DNA of 64,000 nt from positions 1 through 64,000 of the forward strand of contig JAQENU010000009.1 of assembly GCA_027676805.1 (NCBI GenBank). Reading direction: 5' to 3'. Positions 53,468 through 62,436 of the stretch are shown here, piece by piece. The first letter of the stretch is position 1. The number at the start of each line of letters is the position of its first letter. The notes under the pieces were generated by a model, which ran no database searches, was not told the DNA's origin, and saw only the letters and a list, made by a program, of their open reading frames with translations. The translations under genes were made by a program, and so were the position numbers. Origin of the DNA: Coprobacillaceae bacterium UN01-12pH3A. Lineage in GTDB: Bacteria; Bacillota_I; Bacilli_A; Erysipelotrichales; Coprobacillaceae.

Positions 53468-54283
53468 ATGGAATATTCAGACTTAATAGCAGGTATGCAG
53501 CGTTTTGGCGCCAACAGTAAAGACATTTTTTATAATTGTATGGGAGTGGATGAAAAGGTTATTAGAGAAACCGTGATTATTTCACCGGGCTGGACACCAC
53601 AAAAATTATCAGGATTAGGAACATTTGAATTGATTGTGGATTCATCGCCTTTGTTTGGATATAGAGTATGGGATGTCAGTCATGATGATTTGAATATGAC
53701 TTTTATAAAAACCGGTTTTGGGGCACCGGCAGTGATGGATGCGATGCTTTTATTAGGACTTAGCAAGTGCAAACAAGTGATTTTTGTGAGTTCAGTCGGT
53801 GCATTAAAGATAGATATCGGAATCGGGGATCTTGTGATTCCAAAGTGTTCCATCTCCGGAGATGGAGCAAGCCGTTATATTTCTTCAAATAGTTTTACAA
53901 ATGATGTTTTTGGTCAAAAAAACAATCCGGATAAATGCTTGTTTGAAAAATTGAAGAAAGAAACAGAAATAGTGTGTGCAAATCAAAAGGTTAATTGGCA
54001 CATTGGAACGCCGTTTTGTACGGATACTATTTTTGCTCAGTATCCTTATATTAAGGATATTGTAAGTATGGGATGTGATACAATTGATATGGAAAGTGCG
54101 GCAGCTTTTAAAACAGCGGAAATAATGGGGATTCCAATGGCTGCGCTGCTTAATGTTTCGGATAACTCGATGCAGGATCAGTCGTTGATGAGTGCGACAA
54201 CAAATGAGATTCAAGAATATCGCAGGTTTGTGAGATGTGAAGTCATGCCTGAAATTATTCATCGTCTTATTAGCGGTGAATGA
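53468..54283 (+). CDS. Nucleoside phosphorylase (PNP/UDP family)
   Basis: A 271-residue phosphorylase-superfamily protein that should cleave a nucleoside with phosphate. Seen: ISPGWTPQKL, KTGFGAPAVMDAMLLLG (phosphate region), VSSVGALKIDIGIGDLVIP, GTPFCTDTIFAQY, and the purine/ribose-binding region CDTIDMESAAAFKTAEIMG, with LLNVSDNS. The substrate (purine or uridine) is uncertain. ATG 53468 follows TAGGAGG. A terminator lies at 54366-54394, 83 bases downstream. Confidence 0.82.
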   Translation: MEYSDLIAGMQRFGANSKDIFYNCMGVDEKVIRETVIISPGWTPQKLSGLGTFELIVDSSPLFGYRVWDVSHDDLNMTFIKTGFGAPAVMDAMLLLGLSKCKQVIFVSSVGALKIDIGIGDLVIPKCSISGDGASRYISSNSFTNDVFGQKNNPDKCLFEKLKKETEIVCANQKVNWHIGTPFCTDTIFAQYPYIKDIVSMGCDTIDMESAAAFKTAEIMGIPMAALLNVSDNSMQDQSLMSATTNEIQEYRRFVRCEVMPEIIHRLISGE

Positions 54284-54365
54284 ACAAAATAAGTGTACAT
54301 ACGAAGGGGACACGCTTACTAAAATAATGGGGAAATAGATCGGGATAAAGCATTATGGACTTGAT

Positions 54366-54394
54366 CAAGCTATTCATTCGGATAGCTTTTTTTA
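54366..54394 (+). terminator. Terminator downstream of nucleoside phosphorylase
   Basis: AAGCTAT/ATAGCTT stem, 8-base loop, T7. Confidence 0.7.
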
Positions 54395-54560
54395 TTTAAA
54401 TTTATAGAGGATAGTATTGAATCATTTGAAAATAACTAAATTTATGATACTTTTATGTATTAATCATATAAAAGTGCATAAATTAGTATTTCAATAAACG
54501 AAAATAATTGAGAAATCTAAAAAATAGGTATAGTATATATGGGTATGGGGAGGTATGGGA

Positions 54561-55910
54561 ATGGATGAAAGTAGAACAATGACAAGGGGATCGATTTGGA
54601 AATCGATCGTTTATTTTTCAATTCCACTATTAATTGGAAATGTTTTTCAGCAATTATATAACACAGTCGATAGTATCGTTGTGGGGAACTATGTAGGAAA
54701 AGAAGCCCTAGCGGCGGTAGGATCATGTACCGTTATTATTAATATGCTCGTTGGTTTTTTTATGGGATTATCTACCGGAGCCAGCGTTGTTATTTCGCAG
54801 TATTATGGGGCGAACGATCATAAAAAGCTGCACGATGCGGTTCATACATCGATCATGATGACCTTAATTTTAGGGGTTATTATGACATTTGTGGGGATCT
54901 TACTGTCACCGACATTATTGAACTTTATGAAGACACCTGCTGATGTTATGCCCAATTCATCACTTTATTTAAAGATTTATTTTGCCGGTATTTTAGGATT
55001 GATGATCTATAATATGGGAGCTGCGATTTTAAGAGCGATTGGCGATTCAAAAAGACCGCTTTATTTCCTGATCTTTTCTTCAATTGTAAATACGATATTA
55101 GACTTAGTGTTCGTTATTGTGTTTGACATGGGGGTTGCCGGAGTTGCATGGGCGACTTTAGTGGCACAGGTATTGTCCGCTATTTTGGTAATTGCTTTAT
55201 TAGTCAGGTCAAAAGAAGCCTATAAAATTATTTTAAAAGATCTGCGTTTACATAAAGATATGTTTACTAAAATGCTGAAGATCGGGCTGCCGGCCGGATT
55301 GCAGCAATCGATTACGGCATTCTCAAATATATTTGTTCAGGGCTATGTTAATGTATTTGGTTCTTCGGCAATGGCCGGATGGAGTTCTTATACGAAAATT
55401 GACCAGTTTGTTATTTTACCGGTGCAAAGCATTTCATTGGCATCTACGACATTTGTTGGTCAGAACTTGGGGGCGAAGGATGTTGATCGTGCCAAAAAGG
55501 GAACTAAAACTTCTTTGATGATTTCAATCGGTGTCACTATTTTCTTATCTGTATTACTGAATATCTTCGGTAATCAGGTATTAAGCATTTTCTCACAGGA
55601 TGCAGAAGTATTAAAGTATGGAAATATCTTTTTAAGAACCTTCTCGCCATTCTATTTTGCGATATGCTTTAATCAGATATATGCCGGAGCTTTGCGTGGG
55701 GCTGGTGATTCCAATGCACCAATGGTGATCATGCTGTTCTGCTTTGTTGTCTTTAGACAAATTACTTTATTCTTTGGAACCCAATTCTTTAGTTCCATCA
55801 ATTTCGTTGCTTTCAGCTATCCTTTAGGCTGGATTCTATGCAGTGCTTTATTAGCTTATTATTACTATAAAGGAAAATGGCAGAAGAAGCTAAACAGTGT
55901 CGTTGACTAG
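54561..55910 (+). CDS. MATE-family efflux transporter
   Basis: A 449-residue membrane protein with 12 TM segments in two homologous halves, exporting cationic compounds by Na+ or H+ exchange. MATE motifs: IPLLIGNVFQQLYNTVDSIVVGNYVGKEALAAVG in the first half (TM1) and GLPAGLQQSITAFSNIFVQGYVN in the second. ATG 54561 is preferred over 54555, because GGGGAGG is only one base from the latter. The MBL hydrolase follows 11 bases later, so they are likely co-transcribed. Confidence 0.93.
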   Translation: MDESRTMTRGSIWKSIVYFSIPLLIGNVFQQLYNTVDSIVVGNYVGKEALAAVGSCTVIINMLVGFFMGLSTGASVVISQYYGANDHKKLHDAVHTSIMMTLILGVIMTFVGILLSPTLLNFMKTPADVMPNSSLYLKIYFAGILGLMIYNMGAAILRAIGDSKRPLYFLIFSSIVNTILDLVFVIVFDMGVAGVAWATLVAQVLSAILVIALLVRSKEAYKIILKDLRLHKDMFTKMLKIGLPAGLQQSITAFSNIFVQGYVNVFGSSAMAGWSSYTKIDQFVILPVQSISLASTTFVGQNLGAKDVDRAKKGTKTSLMISIGVTIFLSVLLNIFGNQVLSIFSQDAEVLKYGNIFLRTFSPFYFAICFNQIYAGALRGAGDSNAPMVIMLFCFVVFRQITLFFGTQFFSSINFVAFSYPLGWILCSALLAYYYYKGKWQKKLNSVVD

Positions 55911-55921
55911 GAGGAATTAAG

Positions 55922-56746
55922 ATGATTATCCCAAATAAACCAGGAGAAATAAAAGACTATTCAATGTATCGAGTAGAAAAATTAAAAGATCATATATTTC
56001 ATATTGAAGATCGTATTGATAATCCCTCAAGCATGTACTGTATTATTGGAAGCGAGAAAGTACTATGGATTGATACTGCCAATACGCATATTGAATATGA
56101 AGATGAGCTGACACAGATAGCCGAAACCTTAGCTGATGGTAAAGAGATTATCGTCGCGATTACTCATAATCATTATGACCATGTCGGAGGACTAAATGCT
56201 TTTAAAAACAAAACGATTCTATTCCCCTTGAAAGATAAAGATGATAAGTTAGAAACAAGTGATTATCGCTTTATCGAAGATGGGGATATGATTGATTTAG
56301 GAAATAAGCAGCTAAAGGCAGTGGAAGTACCCGGACATACACTAGGATCGATGGTTTATATCGATGCTAAAGAAGAATTGGTGATCACGGGGGATGCAAT
56401 TGGCTCAAGCTATGTCTGGCTGTTCTTTATGGATCAGGTTTTAGAACACTATAAAAAAGGAATTCATCATTTGTATAATGAAATCAAAAATTATCAAGAT
56501 CCGTTATTTATGTGCGGACATCGTTGGCAGCAGTATCAAAGCATTGGGCGTGATCCGCTGTCACCGATCAATGCGCCTATGACGATGCAGTATTTGCTTG
56601 ATATGATCAAACTGGTAGATATGATTGAAGCCAAAACAGCTTTAACAAGACCTTTTGATACACTAGGAAAGCCTGAAGAGCATTGTGTATACAGCTTTGC
56701 GGGTTCTAAAGCAGAGATTGATTCATTTGTATCTCTGATGAAATAA
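55922..56746 (+). CDS. MBL-fold metallo-hydrolase
   Basis: A 274-residue metallo-beta-lactamase-fold hydrolase. The metal motif HxHxDH is present as THNHYDHVGG. The other ligands are the His in VPGHTLGSMV, the Asp in ITGDAIG and the His in MCGHRWQQ. The C-terminal 80 residues are helical. This is the glyoxalase II/lactonase-like group and not a beta-lactamase; substrate unknown. It is downstream of a MATE exporter in one operon, ending in an AAGCGC/GCGCTT terminator (56745-56768). Confidence 0.88.
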   Translation: MIIPNKPGEIKDYSMYRVEKLKDHIFHIEDRIDNPSSMYCIIGSEKVLWIDTANTHIEYEDELTQIAETLADGKEIIVAITHNHYDHVGGLNAFKNKTILFPLKDKDDKLETSDYRFIEDGDMIDLGNKQLKAVEVPGHTLGSMVYIDAKEELVITGDAIGSSYVWLFFMDQVLEHYKKGIHHLYNEIKNYQDPLFMCGHRWQQYQSIGRDPLSPINAPMTMQYLLDMIKLVDMIEAKTALTRPFDTLGKPEEHCVYSFAGSKAEIDSFVSLMK

Positions 56747-56768
56747 GCGCAGCAGCGCTTTTTTTTGT
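56745..56768 (+). terminator. Terminator after MBL hydrolase
   Basis: AAGCGC/GCGCTT stem, AGCA loop, T8. Confidence 0.8.
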
Positions 56769-56908
56769 TTAAATAAGAGTGTCTCATTAAGCCTAAAATA
56801 CAATAAATTTCTAATTAATTATCTATAATTTGTGACAAATCGATTTTATTCTACAATTTTCATTCTTTTGTTATCTTACAATAGGAATGAAAAGGAGGGC
56901 TATGTATT

Positions 56909-57052
56909 GTGGAAGGTACTAAACAAGTATTGGATGATATAAGTGGCAAATTATCTGATATTAAGGATCAATTACAAAAAATTGATGCTGATGTTTTATC
57001 TGTAGAAACGATTTTGGCTGATATCGTTGCAGATAAAGAAAAAGACGAATAG
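56909..57052 (+). CDS. Small acidic helical protein (47 aa)
   Basis: A 47-codon frame starting at GTG 56909, nine bases after AAAGGAGGG, and ending at TAG 57050-57052. The peptide is helical with heptad-like spacing: LDDISGKLSDIKDQLQKIDADV, then LADIVADKEKDE (split here by a short stretch). A possible promoter is TTGTGA (56830-56835), 16-base spacer, TACAAT (56852-56857). A structured terminator follows directly. No family recognised; a short coiled-coil or leader function is possible. Confidence 0.55.
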   Translation: MEGTKQVLDDISGKLSDIKDQLQKIDADVLSVETILADIVADKEKDE

Positions 57053-57060
57053 GGAAAAAG

Positions 57061-57119
57061 AACCTGATAATGATATGCGCTCAGAATTCTGGACATATAT
57101 CAGAAATCAGGTTTTTTAT
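57061..57119 (+). terminator. Long terminator after the 47-aa gene
   Basis: AACCTGAT (57061-57068) pairs with ATCAGGTT (57106-57113); an inner TGATATG/CATATATCA stem and a central CAGAATTCTG palindrome extend it; T-run follows. Confidence 0.7.
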
Positions 57120-57182
57120 TATCCGATTTTGGAAAATGAAATTTCTTTCGTTATGCTTTTCTTTCTTTTATGATGAAGGTGA

Positions 57183-58634
<1,452 letters not shown>

Positions 58635-58639
58635 GAATG

Positions 58640-58672
58640 AAAGCGGAATCAACTTGAAAGGTTCCGCTTTTT
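58640..58672 (+). terminator. Terminator after third GH1 gene
   Basis: 9-bp stem AAAGCGGAA/TTCCGCTTT, 13-base loop, T-run. Confidence 0.78.
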
Positions 58673-58722
58673 GTTGGTAAAGTCTGCGAGTTGTTGTATA
58701 ATAATTGAAGAGGTGAGGCAAG

Positions 58723-59445
58723 ATGGATATTCCGATTAAAGATATCGTAGAGGCTTTTAAGCAGGATTTTAATCCTCAGGAATGTGAAGGCATTTATAAT
58801 CTTACACATCAAGACATTATATTTACAATAACCAAGCTTAAACAGTTTATTTTACATGCTCAGCTTCAGGAAATTACCTTTAGTGAATTAGAAGAACTGT
58901 TTAATTTTATACAAAGCGATGAAGTATTGGAAACATATATTAATGAATTAGTTGCACCGTTTGCACCGGGCATGATGGTGGGGCAAACTTTGGAAAGTGA
59001 ATTTGTCGGATCGATTGGTATTTATGATCGGTTTGCATATGAAAAGGAGAGACAGGGCGGAACGATCATGATTGCTCCGATACTTGTTGTCTGTACACTG
59101 ATTCAGAATGCCTATTTGTTTATTAATGATATCATGCTTCATCATGATATTAGCTATTGCTTAGATAAATGCAAGGGACTAAGCGAGCGACAGATTGAAA
59201 TAGAAGATATCTATCGTCATGTGGTACACTTGATTATTAAACCACTGTTAGAAGTGCTTCATTACCGGGCGCTTAATCCAACTCAAAATATTCCCCAGTA
59301 TATTGTGACATCGTTTGGATTGATTGAAGCGGAATATGCCATTGAACATGGGCATGAAATTACACAGCAAATAGAAAAGACGTTAGACGATATGTTGAAA
59401 TCGCTAACGCCTGAAGATATTAAACAAAATAATTTGATCAATTAA
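58723..59445 (+). CDS. Hypothetical 240-aa protein
   Basis: A 240-residue acidic, mostly helical protein with a Gly/Pro-rich turn near residue 80 (APFAPGMMVGQTLESEF) and a hydrophobic stretch (about 110-130) that could be a weak membrane helix. No recognised domain. TATAAT near 58697 and GAGGTGAGG before ATG 58723 support expression. It converges on yaaA with a 4-base overlap of stop codons. Confidence 0.65.
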   Translation: MDIPIKDIVEAFKQDFNPQECEGIYNLTHQDIIFTITKLKQFILHAQLQEITFSELEELFNFIQSDEVLETYINELVAPFAPGMMVGQTLESEFVGSIGIYDRFAYEKERQGGTIMIAPILVVCTLIQNAYLFINDIMLHHDISYCLDKCKGLSERQIEIEDIYRHVVHLIIKPLLEVLHYRALNPTQNIPQYIVTSFGLIEAEYAIEHGHEITQQIEKTLDDMLKSLTPEDIKQNNLIN

Positions 59446-60143
59446 TCTTTAATAAATACATAACGAGATGAGGTAGAATGTATTGGACTATAGTGAAAGT
59501 CATCAAGGGTGATTTCCTTTATTTTTTCAAGATCTCTTATCTCATGTTTTATTAGGTAATTCAACATAGATCCTCGTGCTTTTTTAATCAGCATTGAGGG
59601 TCTTTTTAATTGCTCATTATTCCTAATAGCAAAATCGATGGTGATAAGATTAGGATGTTTAACTTGTTTAGCGTATTCTCCGGAGGCAAGGCTGATAATA
59701 AAGTCTTCCTTTTGCAGTAATTTATTGACCGCTTTATCCCAATAGTCATAAAGGTTTATACCATCGATCTGACATAAATAATCCAAACGGTAAAATGAAA
59801 TCTCATCTAAATAGCGCAGACATCCGTATAAAGCATCCAGTATATAGAGATGGTCTGATAAGTAAGCATGGTGTTTAGAGGTGTAAGAGGAGAGTTCCAG
59901 CTGTTTAAAGACAGTGCCGGTATAATAGTATAATGCGGGTGTTTTTTTAGTTTGACGCAGTCCGTCATAAATGCTTTGAGCCAGCTTTGAAGAAACATGC
60001 ATTCTTTTTTCGATCATTGCTGGATCATCATTTAATAGTGTATTTTTTATAGGTTCAGTGAGCTCTAAAAACATTGGCTGCGTAGCGGTTAGTGAGCAGG
60101 GCTGCTCTTTTAGGGTTTTACTTGGGGATATAATAATCTTCAT
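59442..60143 (-). CDS. yaaA: YaaA-family peroxide-stress protein
   Basis: A 233-residue UPF0246/YaaA protein: starts MKIIISPSKTLKEQP, has LYYYTGTVFKQLE and the conserved KKARGSMLNYLIKH. In E. coli YaaA limits free iron and DNA damage during peroxide stress; the role here is by homology only. ATG 60143 follows AGGAGG. It converges with the hypothetical gene, sharing overlapping stops. Confidence 0.88.
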   Translation of the reverse strand: MKIIISPSKTLKEQPCSLTATQPMFLELTEPIKNTLLNDDPAMIEKRMHVSSKLAQSIYDGLRQTKKTPALYYYTGTVFKQLELSSYTSKHHAYLSDHLYILDALYGCLRYLDEISFYRLDYLCQIDGINLYDYWDKAVNKLLQKEDFIISLASGEYAKQVKHPNLITIDFAIRNNEQLKRPSMLIKKARGSMLNYLIKHEIRDLEKIKEITLDDFHYSPIHSTSSRYVFIKD

Positions 60144-60231
60144 TGCTTTTCCTCCTAAAAAATACTATATATAAAAAACTCCGGCGTGTCAAAAGATGTA
60201 ATTTTATGATATAATGGGGTGGGTGATAAAA

Positions 60232-61239
60232 ATGAATACAATAATTATAGATCGAATTTTAATGCATATGATGGATTTTGAACATCATCAGATTTTCTTT
60301 TCTGATGACTTTTTAGAATTAAGTCCGACAATGCAGGAATATTATGACAAAAAATTGGAAAAAGCATGGTTGAGTCCGCAGTTAAAGGAGTTAACTTTAG
60401 GGGATTTTGCTCCTATTATTTTAAGAAGCAAGGATATGGTTGAAGATGATGATAAATTTTTTCAGCACGCTAAATCGATTACACAGGAATTATTTGATTT
60501 AGGAAAGATGATTCAGCTGATGCCAAATTGCAATATTATATTTGTTGAATGTAAAATTGATGGAATGAAGCATATGGCTATCATTAAATTGAATTATAAA
60601 CTGGCGCCGGTCAATGTACTGGAAGAAGATGAAAATGGAAATAAGGTGGTAAGAATCACGAATCGCCAAACTGTTCCGACAAAAACGGCCAATGTCGAAG
60701 AAGCTATATTGGTGAATGTGGAGGATAACCGCGTTTATCTTATAGAGAAACGTTTTGAGATTGATGGACGTCCTGATTACTATTTGAATCCGCAATACAT
60801 CAAAGGGGAACCCAAGATGACGGATAAGCAAAAAGTATCACTTTTAAATAAAACAATTACCAAAATTGAGAGTCAGTTTGGAGTCAATGAGTTTGAGCCC
60901 AAAGCACTGATTAAAAAAGAAATGGCTAACCGTGTTTTAGATCATCAGGATATCAAACCGCATGAGATTGCATCGGTCATATTAGAAAGAGACTATAATG
61001 CAAAAGAAGAAGCTTTAGATATCTTGACTGACTTAGGGATTGCAGAGGAAGATACAATTTCACAGAATTTTGAAACCGTGGAAAAATTATCTAAATGCAA
61101 GCTAGTTACAGATACTGAAATTGAGATTACATTAAATGTCAGCGATTATCTTGAACAGAATCATATAAAAAAGACGCGTCATGAAGATGGTACCTATACA
61201 ATCGTATTAGAAGATATCCATGATATAACATTGAAATAA
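60232..61239 (+). CDS. Nucleoid-associated protein (NdpA/YejK family)
   Basis: A 335-residue protein with the PF04245 pattern (ILMHMMDFEHHQIFFSD; HMAIIKLNYK; long helical middle; KLVTDTEIEITLNVSDY). YejK-type proteins bind nucleoid DNA. The apparent ATG at 60214 lies inside the -10 TATAAT (60210-60215), so the start is ATG 60232 behind GGGTGATAA. Monocistronic. Confidence 0.82.
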   Translation: MNTIIIDRILMHMMDFEHHQIFFSDDFLELSPTMQEYYDKKLEKAWLSPQLKELTLGDFAPIILRSKDMVEDDDKFFQHAKSITQELFDLGKMIQLMPNCNIIFVECKIDGMKHMAIIKLNYKLAPVNVLEEDENGNKVVRITNRQTVPTKTANVEEAILVNVEDNRVYLIEKRFEIDGRPDYYLNPQYIKGEPKMTDKQKVSLLNKTITKIESQFGVNEFEPKALIKKEMANRVLDHQDIKPHEIASVILERDYNAKEEALDILTDLGIAEEDTISQNFETVEKLSKCKLVTDTEIEITLNVSDYLEQNHIKKTRHEDGTYTIVLEDIHDITLK

Positions 61240-61296
61240 ATTTAACCTCCTGCTTGCCTTTGTTTACTGTATAATATGGGTAAGGAGGTTTTCTTT

Positions 61297-61650
61297 ATGG
61301 CAATAGAATCCATCGTTAATTTTTATCCTTGTAAAGACATCGAGGAAACAACGGAATTTTATTTAAAGGTGATTGGACTCACTTTGTTTCAGGATCAAGG
61401 CAAAGCGAGAATTTTTGACAGCGGTTATGGCTATTTAGGGTTTTGTCAGTATGATCATGGTATGCTGGCAACGCAGACCTGTATTTCTTTTAATTTAAAG
61501 GATCAAAAAGAAGTAGACGATTATTATGCCAAGTTTAAAGAACTGAATATAGAAGGATTGATTCCGCCAAAAAAGCATGATCAGTTTGAAGTCTATTCAT
61601 TCTTTATGAGAGATCCTAATGGCTATCAGATTGAATTTCAAAAAATTTAA
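61297..61650 (+). CDS. VOC/glyoxalase-family protein
   Basis: A 117-residue VOC-fold protein: IVNFYPCKDIEETTEFYLKVIGLTLFQD, then FDSGYGYLGFCQY and MRDPNGYQIEFQ. The metal-binding Glu near the end (IEFQ) is present. This small type includes dioxygenases, fosfomycin-resistance-like and binding proteins; no specific function is indicated. ATG 61297 follows AAGGAGG. Confidence 0.82.
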   Translation: MAIESIVNFYPCKDIEETTEFYLKVIGLTLFQDQGKARIFDSGYGYLGFCQYDHGMLATQTCISFNLKDQKEVDDYYAKFKELNIEGLIPPKKHDQFEVYSFFMRDPNGYQIEFQKI

Positions 61651-61681
61651 AAATAGTGTAGCTTTAAGTTACACTATTTTT
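61649..61681. terminator. Bidirectional terminator between VOC and YtaF genes
   Basis: 12-bp perfect stem (61649-61660 with 61670-61681), 9-base loop, A-run and T-run on the two sides; overlaps the minus-strand stop codon. Confidence 0.82.
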
Positions 61682-62304
61682 AAAACAGCAAGTATAATAA
61701 GTAATACTCCAGACAGCCAGGAAAGATCTAAATCCAATCGTTCGGATAGCTTTTTGCCTAAATGACTTCCAAGTGCAATGACGATTAAATTAACAATTAA
61801 CGCACATAAAAGGATTTCAACTGGATGAATGATGCTTAATCCTACACCTAGTCCTGCAGCTAAACTGTCCAGTGATAGGGCAACTGCTAGGGAAAGTGCT
61901 TCTTTTGGCGAAAGGGTATGAGAACGATCATAGTCTGCTTTAGTTGGGGTGGCATAGACTTGCAGGATCAATGTTAATTGTTTGGTGGTGATAGAAATAG
62001 GTTTATCAGAACCTCTTTTAATTAAGGCTTTCATAGAGCTGTCATAAAGTTTGATAACTCCGAGAATAAAGAGTAAAGTAAAGCAGAATAAAGAGGTGAT
62101 GGGTGGTGGGATGATTGTTTTAATCATTGCCCCTAAGCCAAGGGATATCCCTAAAAATGTACACCCGATAACACTGATGATGGCAGCAGAAGAAACTGGA
62201 ATCTTGATTTTACTGCTACCATAGGCAAAACTAGCCACAAAAGAATCGAGAGATAAAGCTACGACAAGTAGCAGAATTTCACTGAGATATTGTAGAACTG
62301 CCAA
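61669..62304 (-). CDS. ytaF: YtaF/MntP-family membrane protein
   Basis: A 211-residue protein with six TM helices and an internal repeat of the motif ALSLDSFVASFAYG / ALSLDSLAAGLGVG, typical of MntP-type manganese exporters and of YtaF. The middle loop (about 90-125) is long, as in YtaF of spore formers, so YtaF is favoured over MntP. ATG 62304 is about 140 bases from the addB start on the other strand. Confidence 0.83.
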   Translation of the reverse strand: MAVLQYLSEILLLVVALSLDSFVASFAYGSSKIKIPVSSAAIISVIGCTFLGISLGLGAMIKTIIPPPITSLFCFTLLFILGVIKLYDSSMKALIKRGSDKPISITTKQLTLILQVYATPTKADYDRSHTLSPKEALSLAVALSLDSLAAGLGVGLSIIHPVEILLCALIVNLIVIALGSHLGKKLSERLDLDLSWLSGVLLIILAVLKIV

Positions 62305-62436
62305 GAAAATCCCCTCCTAAATTAAGATATGTTTAAAAAGTGGAAAAGGTTGGGAATTTGTCTTTATTGATGGGCAAAAGTGGTTAATAATACGCAAAAG
62401 AAAGTAAATCATGTATAATGAGTGATAGGTGATAAT

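Noticed and set aside
53885..54313. 142-codon minus-strand frame opposite the nucleoside phosphorylase
   Set aside because: It lies antisense to a gene with clear family motifs, has no ribosome site, and its protein is low-complexity (Cys, His and Phe rich) as expected of a shadow frame.
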